Numbered from the stretch's first letter, positions 8,593 through 17,568 are shown. The stretch: 39,794 nucleotides of DNA from JAYVJH01 sp043777595 (GCA_043777595.1 JAYWHT010000068.1:1-39794); one strand, 5' to 3'. A program made the numbers and translations. The notes: generated from the sequence alone by a model not told the origin.

Positions 8593-10419
8593 TTAAATTT
8601 GGTCTCCCCTAATTTGTCTAAATTTTTTTCTTGCATCTGCGTTATGAATACTTGCTGGATATTTGGTTAATAGCTTTTGGTATAATTCTGCCGCTTTTTT
8701 ATTATCTTTCATTTTATTTTGAAATACTTCTGCCATCATAAATAGTGCGTCATCTGCCAATATATCCTCATCATATTTTTCTACAATTATTTGCAAATTA
8801 TCTATTGTTTGTTGATTGTCTCCTACTCTAAAAAATGTTTTTGCTTTTAACCACAATATCTCATCTGCCAGTGAGTGTTGTCTATATCTTTTAAACAACT
8901 CATCTAAAACTTTTTGTGCTTCCTCAAATTTATTTTGAAACAACAATAGCTCTACGCTCGCATATTCTTTCATCGCTTCCTCTGTTGTATCCATTCCCGT
9001 ATTGTCTTGAATTAGCAGACTAAGTGCCTCTGCATCGTTTGCAATCTCTCTTGTTGTCGCCAATTTGAGTATATCCAAAAGTTCTTTTGCAGATGTAAAG
9101 TCGCCTTTATAATAATTTAATCTTGCATTTCTTAACTTTGCCTCATACCCCAATACCGATTCTTTTTCGGCTTTTTCTACTTGTAAATACAACAACTTAG
9201 ATTCCCAACTTTCATCTTTTAGTAGATATATATCACCCAAGTCTATTTTACATTTATTTACAAAGCTATTTTCTGTTCGCCCTACTTCGATTGCATTTTG
9301 AAGTATCGCTATCGCACTATCTTTTTCGTTTAAGTAAAAACCATACAATATACCCATTGACCTCATTGCCTCCATTGTTCTCTGGTTCTTTCCAATATCC
9401 ATCAATAATTTCTTATATTCTTTTACCAATACTTGCACGTTCGATTTATCAACTGGCAGTATATTTTTGACTTGTTCCTCCCTTGCCATTATTGTCATTC
9501 TTCTTGAATATACATACAACTGCCCCTCTGGGTATTCTTTGTTGATGTATTCAAAACTTTGTATTGCCGTTTTGTAGTCTTGGTTTTGTAATGCTAAGTT
9601 TCCTAAGTCAAAAATCCTATTTCCTTCAAACTTATACCTTTTGTCTAATGCTCTTTCTTGAATAAAGGCTTTTCCAAATTGTTTTTTTTGTGTCAAGTGC
9701 CAGATTAACATTTCTGGATAAAATATTTCATTGGGATATACTTGTATTTTTTCATAAATAATTTTTTCAAGTTTAGCTTGATCATTTTCTTCTCTTAAAA
9801 AGTCCTGTAGATAATTTCTTACACCTTCTATATTTTGGGTTCTTATTCCATGATTTAATAACTCCTCTATCATTAACTCGGTCTTACCTGTTTGTGCATA
9901 CAGTGCTGCCAGTTCCATCTTAAATATATCTTCGTTACCAGCTACCTTTCGAGCTTTTAGTAGCGTTTCTATTGCTTCATTTTGATTATCAATTTCTTTA
10001 AATTCTTCCGATAGTTCTTTGTATGCCTCTAAGTCAGTTGCTTTTAAATTTATACTTGCCTCTTTATATCTTTGGTTAGCTTCTTCTATCCTTCCATTTA
10101 TTTCTAGTAGTTTACCCAAATACAATCCATATAAATGCCCAAATTGGTCATCTTTTCTTTTTTTTCTAAAAAATTTTTCTGCCTCATCCCAATTTTTGAG
10201 TTTAAATTCACATTTGGCATATCTTCTCAAATAAATCTTGTTAAAATCTTTTTTTAGAATTTTCTGATAAAGCACTGCAGCTTTTTCACATTCATCTTTT
10301 TGATAGTACGCTTCGGCCAAATCTATATCTGATTGAGCAAATATTGAACTATTCATCAGTACTAACATTGATACCATCAATATTGACACAATTTGTTTTT
10401 TGGTTTTACTTTTCCACAT
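8593..10419 (-). CDS. Secreted tetratricopeptide-repeat protein
   Basis: A 608-residue protein with a signal peptide (about residues 1-29, ending 'SSIFAQ') and tetratricopeptide-type helix pairs along most of its length. Clear units include 'AEAYYQKDECEKAAVLYQKI' near the start and 'DDALFMMAEVFQNKMKDNKK' then 'AAELYQKLLTKYP' near the end. The final repeats resemble the outer-membrane TPR proteins (BamD/YbgF-like) that act as scaffolds. No enzyme motif is present. It sits between dnaN and the candidate origin and reads away from the origin. Function unknown; a periplasmic scaffold is inference. Confidence 0.85.
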   Translation of the reverse strand: MWKSKTKKQIVSILMVSMLVLMNSSIFAQSDIDLAEAYYQKDECEKAAVLYQKILKKDFNKIYLRRYAKCEFKLKNWDEAEKFFRKKRKDDQFGHLYGLYLGKLLEINGRIEEANQRYKEASINLKATDLEAYKELSEEFKEIDNQNEAIETLLKARKVAGNEDIFKMELAALYAQTGKTELMIEELLNHGIRTQNIEGVRNYLQDFLREENDQAKLEKIIYEKIQVYPNEIFYPEMLIWHLTQKKQFGKAFIQERALDKRYKFEGNRIFDLGNLALQNQDYKTAIQSFEYINKEYPEGQLYVYSRRMTIMAREEQVKNILPVDKSNVQVLVKEYKKLLMDIGKNQRTMEAMRSMGILYGFYLNEKDSAIAILQNAIEVGRTENSFVNKCKIDLGDIYLLKDESWESKLLYLQVEKAEKESVLGYEAKLRNARLNYYKGDFTSAKELLDILKLATTREIANDAEALSLLIQDNTGMDTTEEAMKEYASVELLLFQNKFEEAQKVLDELFKRYRQHSLADEILWLKAKTFFRVGDNQQTIDNLQIIVEKYDEDILADDALFMMAEVFQNKMKDNKKAAELYQKLLTKYPASIHNADARKKFRQIRGDQI

Positions 10420-11002
10420 TTTTGTATTCTGTATTATAAAAATTAAAAAAGATAATTTAAACTATTATAAATCATTAGCACTGTGGGCTTGTGCATAACA
10501 TTCATATTCACTTTTTATTAACAAATATTTTTTGGGCTTGTTAATAAAATGGTCATTTATCAACAAGTTATATTTCTTAAAATATTCTTTTAAATGCTTT
10601 TCTGTCTATTTTAATTGACTTATCCACATTTTTTATTTCTTGTTAATTTTATTATTCACTATGTTGATATTTAGTTATTCACCTTTTGTTAAGTGCAAAA
10701 CTTTACTGATTGTTGTTAATAATATCATAAGTTATACACACATCTCTTTGTTCATTTTAGTTAATAACATTCTAAATTAGTTATAAACTTGTTTTACAGG
10801 TGTTTATCCACATTGTATCTTCAAATTGTTTACTTATCCACATTTTTGTTCACATTTTATAATCACTAAATCATGTTTCGTGAAAAAGCCGTTTCACACC
10901 AAATATTAGTATCAATATTATTCCGTTAATTTAGTTTTTGTTTGGTTTTTGTCAATTTTTATTAGTTATACTTATCCACACTGTTAATTATTTTGTGGAT
11001 AA
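10420..11002. other. Candidate chromosomal replication origin (oriC): DnaA-box cluster
   Basis: A 568-bp very AT-rich gene-free region plus the end of the next gene. Perfect DnaA boxes (TTATCCACA) lie at 10620-10628, 10804-10812, 10834-10842 and 10972-10980. One inverted copy (TGTGGATAA) is at 10994-11002, inside the last codons of the lipoprotein gene. One-mismatch boxes are TTATCAACA at 10557-10565, TTATACACA at 10732-10740, and TGTGCATAA at 10490-10498. The 10804 and 10834 boxes are 30 bp apart, about three helical turns. Long A/T runs between the boxes could serve as the unwinding element. dnaN lies 2 kb to the left, mnmG/gidA 1.7 kb to the right, and a parS site is at 14600. Chance occurrence of five perfect 9-mers in 400 bp is very unlikely. 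Confidence 0.82.
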
Positions 11003-12637
11003 GTTAATTTCAAGCCCCTCTAAAATAAAATTTTTCCTTACCTTAATTAACTCTTGATAAAACTTAATCCTTTCAGGTTGTTTTTTAGTCTTGAAATTAC
11101 CACTATCCCATTTTCTATTCTTATCTTTATCTTCAATAGCTCTAAGATAATATTCGCCGGGCTTCACAAAACTAAATTTAAACTCTGTTGCTTCACCCGA
11201 TTTTATTACCTTGAAATTATTATCTAACAACTCAATTATTACATCAGAATTATTACTTATTACATTACCAATTATCGTACCATAATCTTCTTCATTTTTT
11301 ATCTTTAATTGTACTTTGTTATCTGACAGTGTATCGTTTTCTACGCTTATAAATGTACCCTTGGGAATACTGATTTTTAGTTCTTTTTTTCCCACAAACT
11401 TTTTATTTATTGTTAGCACAGATTTAAAATTTGACCACTCAAAATCTAATGGTGTCAGTATCTCTTCTTTTGTACTATCACTATACATTTTAATTTTTGT
11501 CAAATCATAGGTTTCTATCGGCTTGTTAAAGGTTATCACATACTTAATTATTTCGGGGTCTATTTCGTCATTATAATTGGGCAACATCGTTGCTCTAAAA
11601 ATTTCTTTGTCTTTTGATATTTCTTTTGCATTTCCTTTATTGTCTTTAAATTTTATTTTTTGAATTGTCTCCATTTCAATGCCGCTTGAATCCACTACTG
11701 TCGTTTTTACTCTAATTGTATCTTTACTGTTTACTGTATTAAAAAATTGAATTTCTGAACTGCTTGATTGGAAAAATGGAATACTGTCTTTGGGGTCTGT
11801 AAATTGCACCTTTATTTTTTCTAATCCTTTATTGTAATTTAGTGTGTAGTAATTGATTCTGGAGGTACTATTTCGGGTTTTTAATGGCTGACTTTCTGTG
11901 TAATAAAGCCCTAACGCAACGCCTGACATTTGTGTATTTGGTTTGACGATGATACTATCCCCTATATATCCAAATCTCTCATTTTTAATATTGTATGTCA
12001 TCGACCGATTTTTGTCGTCTATTGCCATCAATATATATGTTTCGGGTCGTATATTTTCTATATTAAATTGGCCAGCACTATCTGTACGGGTAAAATAGGT
12101 TGGTTTTGTTTTTTCAGGGTTAAGTGTATCTGTTTTTTTATAAAGTCCTACCAAGACCTCTAACATGGGCTTACCACTTTGAATATCGCTTATCATTCCA
12201 TCAATTGAGGCAGAATCTATTTTTGCACCACTACTAAAAACTACTCTTAGGTTTTTAACTGGATTTTTTTCGCTAAAATCTTTTATTGCATCTCCAAATG
12301 CAAGTGAATATGTATTGTCTTTCTCAAAATCTTTTTTAAAAACAAGTTTCAAACTCGTTGCTTCTAATTTTACGTCATACTCACCTGCATCGGGTGTAAT
12401 CTGTAATTTTTGTTGAAGATTCTCAGCAACTATATATTCATCAAACATCAACTCAACCGTTTTACCGCTGTAATTTATCTGTTTGTTTGACGGAATACTT
12501 GTTTTTAACTTCGGTGCAATTATGTCTCTCTTTCCACCTGTTGGTGATATTTGTTGTGAGCAAGCTGTCAAAAAAACTATTGTACTCAATGCCACTAAGC
12601 ACTTTGCGATAAATTTTGTTTTTTTTGTTGTATCCAT
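10988..12637 (-). CDS. Ig-like domain lipoprotein (Bacteroidota 'PTGG-K-D' family)
   Basis: A 549-residue lipoprotein. The lipobox LTAC puts the lipidated cysteine at residue 26. The mature start 'CSQQISPTGGKRDIIAPKL' matches the conserved opening of a Bacteroidota family annotated as Ig-like (Big_5) domain proteins. The first about 110 residues form that domain ('ELMFDEYIV' then 'LQITPDAGEYDV'). A carboxypeptidase-regulatory-like segment follows ('DSAGQFNIENIRPETYILMA'), and a second Ig-like or CnaB-like segment near the end ('YYLRAIEDKDKNRKWDSGNF'). It is probably anchored in the outer membrane. Its role is unknown. The stop codon and last residues overlap an inverted DnaA box, so the gene directly borders the candidate origin. 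Confidence 0.85.
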   Translation of the reverse strand: MDTTKKTKFIAKCLVALSTIVFLTACSQQISPTGGKRDIIAPKLKTSIPSNKQINYSGKTVELMFDEYIVAENLQQKLQITPDAGEYDVKLEATSLKLVFKKDFEKDNTYSLAFGDAIKDFSEKNPVKNLRVVFSSGAKIDSASIDGMISDIQSGKPMLEVLVGLYKKTDTLNPEKTKPTYFTRTDSAGQFNIENIRPETYILMAIDDKNRSMTYNIKNERFGYIGDSIIVKPNTQMSGVALGLYYTESQPLKTRNSTSRINYYTLNYNKGLEKIKVQFTDPKDSIPFFQSSSSEIQFFNTVNSKDTIRVKTTVVDSSGIEMETIQKIKFKDNKGNAKEISKDKEIFRATMLPNYNDEIDPEIIKYVITFNKPIETYDLTKIKMYSDSTKEEILTPLDFEWSNFKSVLTINKKFVGKKELKISIPKGTFISVENDTLSDNKVQLKIKNEEDYGTIIGNVISNNSDVIIELLDNNFKVIKSGEATEFKFSFVKPGEYYLRAIEDKDKNRKWDSGNFKTKKQPERIKFYQELIKVRKNFILEGLEINLSTK

Positions 12638-12640
12638 ATT

Positions 12641-12676
12641 TCTTGTAAAAATAAAGGGGTAAGCAACTTACCCCTT
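12641..12676 (-). terminator. Rho-independent terminator of mnmG
   Basis: A perfect 10-bp stem (AAGGGGTAAG, 12654-12663, with 12667-12676) and a 3-nt loop lie about 30 nt after the mnmG stop. On the minus strand it is followed by TTTATTTTTAC. Confidence 0.8.
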
Positions 12677-12707
12677 CTGTTAAACGTATTTCAACTCTTC
12701 TTTATTT

Positions 12708-14570
12708 TTATCTACCCAAATGAATTACCAATACAGAAATATCGGCTGGACTAACACCACTTATTCGAGTAGCTTGTCCTAGCGTAAAAGGACGTGTTTT
12801 TTTTAATTTTTGTCTTCCTTCAAATGATAACGCAGATACTTTATCATAGTCGAAAGTTGTGTGAATTTGTAAATCTTCAAGTTTATTTACCTTTTCTACC
12901 ATCAATCTTTCTTTTTCAATGTAGTCTTCATATTTTACTTTTATTTCAGCCTGTTCTATTGATTCCTCATCAAATCTATCAAGGAATTTGCTAATATATT
13001 CATTCATTTCTTTAAGTTCTTTGATTGTAATCTGCGGACGTTTGAGCAAATGTCCCAGTGGTTGTTTTTCACGTATTTGAGTTGCTTCAATGCTTTTTAA
13101 ATATTCATTTATTTCGTCTGGTGACACTTTTACGATTTTTAGTTCATCTATAATTTGCTCCGTATTTTCTATTTTCTGTTTTACTTTCGTGAGTCTTTCT
13201 TTACTTGCCAGTCCAATAATATAACCAAGCCCTGTGAGTCTAATATCTGCATTATCTTGCCTCAATAGCGTTCTGTATTCTGCTCTTGATGTAAACATTC
13301 TGTATGGCTCATCTGTACCTTTATTTACCAAGTCGTCGATCAACACTCCAATATATGCTTCGCTTCTTTTTAAAATCACCTCGTTTTGTTCATTGATTTT
13401 TCTGTGTGCATTTATTCCAGCCATCAATCCTTGGCATGCCGCTTCTTCATATCCAGTTGTTCCGTTTATCTGTCCTGCAAAATATAAATTTTCAATCAAA
13501 TGCGTTTCGAGCGTTAGCTTCAATTGTGTTGGTGGAAAGTAGTCGTATTCTATTGCATAACCTGGTCTAAACATTTTTGCATTTTCAAATCCCGCTATTT
13601 TTCTCAGTGCCTTTTGCTGTATATCTTCTGGCAACGATGTTGAAAATCCATTCACATATACCTCTACCGTATTCCAGCCTTCGGGTTCTACAAATATTTG
13701 GTGGCTATCTTTGTCTGCAAACCGATTGATTTTATCTTCGACCGATGGGCAGTACCTTGGCCCTAATCCTTGTATTCTTCCTGTAAACATTGGAGACTTG
13801 TCAAATCCTTTTTTGAGTTCATCGTGTACCGCTTGGTTTGTATATGTTATCCAGCAACTGCGTTGTTGGGTGAGAGCAGGTGTATCTGTGTAAGAAAATT
13901 TACTTGGTTTTTCGTCGCCGAGTTGCTCTTCCATTTTATTGAAATCTAAACTTCGAGCATCTACTCTTGGTGGTGTACCTGTTTTCATACGACCAGATTC
14001 AAAGCCAAGCTCAATCAACTGCTCTGTTATTCCTGTCATAGATTTTTCTCCTACTCTGCCCCCTCCAAAGTTTTTCTCCCCAATATGTATTAGCCCATTC
14101 AAAAACGTACCATTGGTTAGTACAACTGACCTTGCACTTATTTCAATTCCAAGGGCGGTTTTTACACCGACTATTTTTTTGTTTTTTATCAAAAGTTGGT
14201 TCACACTATCTTGCCAAAAATCTACGTTTGGGGTTTGCTCCAATGTCATTCGCCACTCTTCTGCAAATTTCATTCTATCTGACTGACATCTTGGACTCCA
14301 CATTGCTGGTCCTTTTGAGCGATTTAACATTCTGAACTGAATCATTGTTTTATCGCTTATTATACCAGACTGCCCTCCGAGTGCATCTATCTCTCTTACT
14401 ATCTGGCCTTTTGCAACGCCACCCATTGCAGGGTTGCACGACATTTGTGCAATGGTTTGCATGTTTGTTGTTATCAACAATACCTTAGATCCCATATTGG
14501 CTGCTGCCGCTGCTGCTTCACAGCCAGCGTGTCCTGCGCCTACTACAATTACATCATACTTTGAAAACAT
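12708..14570 (-). CDS. mnmG: tRNA uridine-34 5-carboxymethylaminomethyl synthesis enzyme MnmG (GidA)
   Basis: An FAD-dependent enzyme that works with MnmE to modify the wobble uridine of certain tRNAs. The length is 620 residues, typical for the family. The FAD-binding motif 'VVGAGHAGCEAA' is at residues 9-20. The signature 'GLGPRYCPSVEDK' and the second signature 'EPYRMFTSRAEYR' are both present, and the C-terminal helical domain ends in 'RISGVSPADISVL', which contacts MnmE and tRNA. In many bacteria gidA lies next to oriC, which agrees with the DnaA boxes 1.7 kb away. A terminator follows (12641-12676). The upstream region holds a parS-like site. Confidence 0.97.
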   Translation of the reverse strand: MFSKYDVIVVGAGHAGCEAAAAAANMGSKVLLITTNMQTIAQMSCNPAMGGVAKGQIVREIDALGGQSGIISDKTMIQFRMLNRSKGPAMWSPRCQSDRMKFAEEWRMTLEQTPNVDFWQDSVNQLLIKNKKIVGVKTALGIEISARSVVLTNGTFLNGLIHIGEKNFGGGRVGEKSMTGITEQLIELGFESGRMKTGTPPRVDARSLDFNKMEEQLGDEKPSKFSYTDTPALTQQRSCWITYTNQAVHDELKKGFDKSPMFTGRIQGLGPRYCPSVEDKINRFADKDSHQIFVEPEGWNTVEVYVNGFSTSLPEDIQQKALRKIAGFENAKMFRPGYAIEYDYFPPTQLKLTLETHLIENLYFAGQINGTTGYEEAACQGLMAGINAHRKINEQNEVILKRSEAYIGVLIDDLVNKGTDEPYRMFTSRAEYRTLLRQDNADIRLTGLGYIIGLASKERLTKVKQKIENTEQIIDELKIVKVSPDEINEYLKSIEATQIREKQPLGHLLKRPQITIKELKEMNEYISKFLDRFDEESIEQAEIKVKYEDYIEKERLMVEKVNKLEDLQIHTTFDYDKVSALSFEGRQKLKKTRPFTLGQATRISGVSPADISVLVIHLGR

Positions 14571-14585
14571 TATATAAATAGTTTT

Positions 14586-14615
14586 GTGAAACGGTATAAT
14601 GTTTCACGTGAAAAT
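14586..14615. promoter_or_regulatory. parS-like ParB-binding site upstream of mnmG
   Basis: TGTTTCACGTGAAAAT at 14600-14615 matches 14 of 16 bases of the conserved parS palindrome TGTTTCACGTGAAACA, including the whole central GTTTCACGTGAAA. A further GTGAAAC at 14586-14592 forms an inverted repeat with GTTTCAC at 14601-14607 (8-nt spacer). It lies in the 56-bp gap between mnmG and ybeY, 3.6 kb from the DnaA-box cluster. Chromosomal parS sites cluster near origins. parA and parB are not in this window. Confidence 0.75.
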
Positions 14616-14626
14616 AATTTTAGAAT

Positions 14627-15040
14627 TTAAAAAAGAGATAAATAAAAAGATTCTTTGGTTCTCATTTGCTGCTCCTCATTGTCGGTTATATCATTGTAGC
14701 CCGCAAGATGAAGTAAACCATGCGCCAAAACTCTGCACAATTCTGTCTCAAAAGTTTGGTCTAATATCGAAGCATTTTCTTTGACACGTTCAATACTAAT
14801 AAAAATGTCGCCTTCGATTTGTGAAATGACTTCACTATTGTCAAAAGTTAAGATGTCTGTATAAAAATCATGATTGAGATATTGACGATTAATATTCAGA
14901 ATATAGTCGTCTGAACAAAACAAATAATTAAGGTCTCTAAGTTCAAAACCTTCGTTTAAAGCAATAGTTTTGAGCCAAGCCTTAGTTTTTCGGATTTGTG
15001 AAACTTTAAAGTCGATGTCTTCGCAGAAAAAATTGATCAT
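14627..15040 (-). CDS. ybeY: Endoribonuclease / rRNA maturation factor YbeY
   Basis: A small metalloenzyme for 16S rRNA 3' maturation and ribosome quality control. The start at the ATG of 'MINFFCEDIDF' (15040) fits the family; a GTG at 15061 would add seven unconserved residues. The active-site region reads 'HGLLHLAGYND': the first two histidines of the usual H-G-x-x-H-x-x-G-Y-x-H are kept and the third is Asp, as in other Bacteroidota YbeY proteins I know. 'Y-L-N-H-D-F-Y-T-D-I-L-T-F' is the other family motif. It follows the GH3-family gene by 25 bp and probably shares its transcript. Confidence 0.92.
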   Translation of the reverse strand: MINFFCEDIDFKVSQIRKTKAWLKTIALNEGFELRDLNYLFCSDDYILNINRQYLNHDFYTDILTFDNSEVISQIEGDIFISIERVKENASILDQTFETELCRVLAHGLLHLAGYNDITDNEEQQMRTKESFYLSLF

Positions 15041-15065
15041 TGTGTGCTGATTTACAGACACAAAG

Positions 15066-16583
15066 TTACGAAATGAATTGTAGTAAACTGTTTAAATATT
15101 CACGAGAATTGCTGAGGCGAGGTACTTTATGTTGGCCACCAACTTTGCCACGTGAGGCCAGCCAGTTGTAAAAAGTATTTGTAGGTGCAATATGAACGAT
15201 AGGCAAAAGCAAGGCGAGTTCGTTAAAACGCTTGGCATCGTAATCGGAATTGATGCTACGGAGGTTTTGGTCTAATGAAGCGGTAAAATGAGCCAAATCA
15301 GAAGGAAAAACACTAAATTCAATAACCCATTCGTGACGGCCTTTTTTTCCATTTTCAATATAAATGGGGCCTGCCGTGTAGTCGGACATAACGGCTCCTG
15401 TTTGTTGGCAAGCATACATGATGGCTGTGTCGGCATTTTCAACTATAACTTCCTCGCCAAATACGTTGATAAAATGCTTAGTACGCCCACTTACTTTGAG
15501 CCTAAATGGGTATTTTGAGGTAAATTTAACAGTGTCGCCGACTTTGTAACGCCACAAGCCACCATTTGTAGAAATAACAAGCGCATAGTTTTGCCCGATT
15601 TCTACTTCGTTGAGTGTAAGTGCATTAGGGTATTCTTTCTCCCATTCAGATGAGGGTAGAAACTCAAAAAAAATACCATAATCCAGCATCAATAACATTT
15701 CGCCAGGTCGTGAAAAATCATCTTGTAATGCAAAAAAACCTTCGGAGGCATTATAAGTTTCGAGATAAGAAGTATGATTTGAGGGAAAGTATTTTTTTTG
15801 AAATAAAGTACGGTAAGGATCGAAGGAGATTGCTCCGTGAACAAAAATTTCAAAATTAGGCCAAATATCAAGCATATTACTTGCACCCTTTTGCTGGAGT
15901 ATTCGGTCCAAAAGTACAATTGTCCAAGTGGGTACGCCTAAAATACTCGTTACTTTTTCGTTACCACAAATTTTAGTCATTTGCGTTAGCTTGTCCTCCC
16001 AGTTATCAATCAAGGCGATATCAATAGGAGGAGTGCGAATATAGTCGGCCCAAGCAGGTAAATTGTGCATAATAATGGCCGAAATATCGCCGACTTTTGT
16101 AAGGACGTTGTAAGGATTTGTAGATAGACAGCCTCCAATCGAAAGCCCTTTACCTTCAAAAAGTAATGTGTCTGGTTTATTTTCAATGATAACAGACATG
16201 ACATCTTTACCTCCCTTGTAGTTACATTCTTCGAGCGACTCGGGTGTAATGGGAATATATTTGCTGCGGGCGTTGGTTGTACCTGACGATTTAGCAAACC
16301 ATTCAACGTCTGACGGCCAAAGTATGTTTTGCTCGCCTTTGAGGATTCGTTCTATATACGAAAAAAACTCTTCATAACTTCTAACAGGTACTCGGTTTTG
16401 AAAATCTTTGATAGTCTGAACACTACGATAATCGTAGGTTCTCCCCCATTCTGTATCTTTGGCTGCTTCAATAAGTTCGTGAAAAACTTGGTATTGTACT
16501 TCGATGGGATTGCGCCGAAAATGCTCAATGTGTTCGGCACGGCGTTTTAAGAAAAAAACTAATATGTCGTTGAGAATTGGCAT
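15066..16583 (-). CDS. GH3-family acyl-adenylating enzyme (GH3 auxin-responsive promoter family)
   Basis: A 505-residue protein of the GH3 branch of the ANL adenylating enzymes. The P-loop-like motif 'SSGTTNARSKYIPIT' is at 99-113. The second motif 'YNASEGFFALQ' binds the adenylate, and 'WRYKVGDTVKF' plus 'GRTKHFINVFGEEV' mark the C-terminal subdomain. Plant GH3 enzymes conjugate amino acids to auxin or jasmonate through an acyl-AMP. The substrates of the bacterial versions, common in Bacteroidota, are largely unknown. The gene sits just upstream of ybeY and downstream of a glycerophosphodiesterase, which hints at, but does not show, a role in lipid or acid conjugation. Confidence 0.9.
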   Translation of the reverse strand: MPILNDILVFFLKRRAEHIEHFRRNPIEVQYQVFHELIEAAKDTEWGRTYDYRSVQTIKDFQNRVPVRSYEEFFSYIERILKGEQNILWPSDVEWFAKSSGTTNARSKYIPITPESLEECNYKGGKDVMSVIIENKPDTLLFEGKGLSIGGCLSTNPYNVLTKVGDISAIIMHNLPAWADYIRTPPIDIALIDNWEDKLTQMTKICGNEKVTSILGVPTWTIVLLDRILQQKGASNMLDIWPNFEIFVHGAISFDPYRTLFQKKYFPSNHTSYLETYNASEGFFALQDDFSRPGEMLLMLDYGIFFEFLPSSEWEKEYPNALTLNEVEIGQNYALVISTNGGLWRYKVGDTVKFTSKYPFRLKVSGRTKHFINVFGEEVIVENADTAIMYACQQTGAVMSDYTAGPIYIENGKKGRHEWVIEFSVFPSDLAHFTASLDQNLRSINSDYDAKRFNELALLLPIVHIAPTNTFYNWLASRGKVGGQHKVPRLSNSREYLNSLLQFIS

Positions 16584-16627
16584 TATGAGGTGTTTTTAAG
16601 ATTTAACGTTCAAGAATAAAAATAAAT

Positions 16628-17515
16628 TTATTTACCTAAAATATCTTTCGCTCGATTTGGATAATCGGTAATCAAGCCATCAACTTTAAAGTCTATAACT
16701 GTTCTTATATCCGAAATTTCATTGACCGTCCAAGGAATGACGATGATATTTTTTGAGTGTAATAGTTTGACCTTTTCAGCATCAATGAGCTTGAAGTAGG
16801 GACTGTAAATGTCTGGGTCGAATCCTAAATCTTGAAGATTGGCTTCAATACCTTTCATGCTGGCAACAAGAGCAGCAAGTTTTACCTTTTTATACTTGTT
16901 GTTTTGTATCTGTGAATGCCAATATTTAAGGACGTTAAAATCAAAACTTTGGAGTGTTATTTTATCTAATGAAATGTTTTTGAGAATAATAGAATAAACT
17001 AAGTTAGAGAATATGGCCGGTTGTGGTTGGGTAATGTCATATTCATTGACTTCGCTTTTAATTTCAATATTATAGTTGGGTAGAGGTATTTTGTTTTTTG
17101 TGCAGTGTTTGCCTACTGCTTTGAAAACATCGCTCAAAAGTGGTTTGTGGGTTTTTAATTTTTGTTGTTCAGTAAAATTTGGATTGCCTATTGCGCCACA
17201 GTCATACTTTCTGATTTCTTCATAATTCATCAAATATAAATTGTACTTGGCTGTTTGTGAGAGGGGCTTACCAGTTAGGTCGGTCGTAATGTCAGGATTA
17301 AAAAAAGGCTCATGCGACACAACGACTTGGCGGTCTTTTGAGATAATCACGTCCAACTCTAAGGTATTGACTCCCAAATCAAGGGCTTTTAAAAAAGCGG
17401 GAATAGTATTTTCGGGCATAAGCCCGCGACAACCTCGATGACCTTGCAAATCGAAAACAGGTTTTTGGGCGATGGAAGTATGCATAGTAAAAATGAGCAA
17501 GAAAAGAAATTTCAT
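16628..17515 (-). CDS. Glycerophosphodiester phosphodiesterase, exported
   Basis: A 295-residue TIM-barrel GDPD enzyme that hydrolyses glycerophosphodiesters to glycerol-3-phosphate and an alcohol. The signal peptide (about residues 1-17, 'TSIAQ') suggests a periplasmic location. Catalytic elements: 'GHRGCRGLMPENT' with H26, R27 and E35, metal ligands E53 and D55 in 'TLELDV', and the general acid H68 in 'VVSHEP'. The end 'VDGLITDYPNRA' is the classic GDPD C-terminal motif. It is divergent from leuS (81 bp between start codons) and upstream of the GH3 gene by 44 bp on the same strand. Confidence 0.95.
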   Translation of the reverse strand: MKFLFLLIFTMHTSIAQKPVFDLQGHRGCRGLMPENTIPAFLKALDLGVNTLELDVIISKDRQVVVSHEPFFNPDITTDLTGKPLSQTAKYNLYLMNYEEIRKYDCGAIGNPNFTEQQKLKTHKPLLSDVFKAVGKHCTKNKIPLPNYNIEIKSEVNEYDITQPQPAIFSNLVYSIILKNISLDKITLQSFDFNVLKYWHSQIQNNKYKKVKLAALVASMKGIEANLQDLGFDPDIYSPYFKLIDAEKVKLLHSKNIIVIPWTVNEISDIRTVIDFKVDGLITDYPNRAKDILGK

Positions 17516-17568
17516 TGATTTAGAATTTGAGATTTGACCCGAATATAGGTTTTAGATGGCAAAAACAC

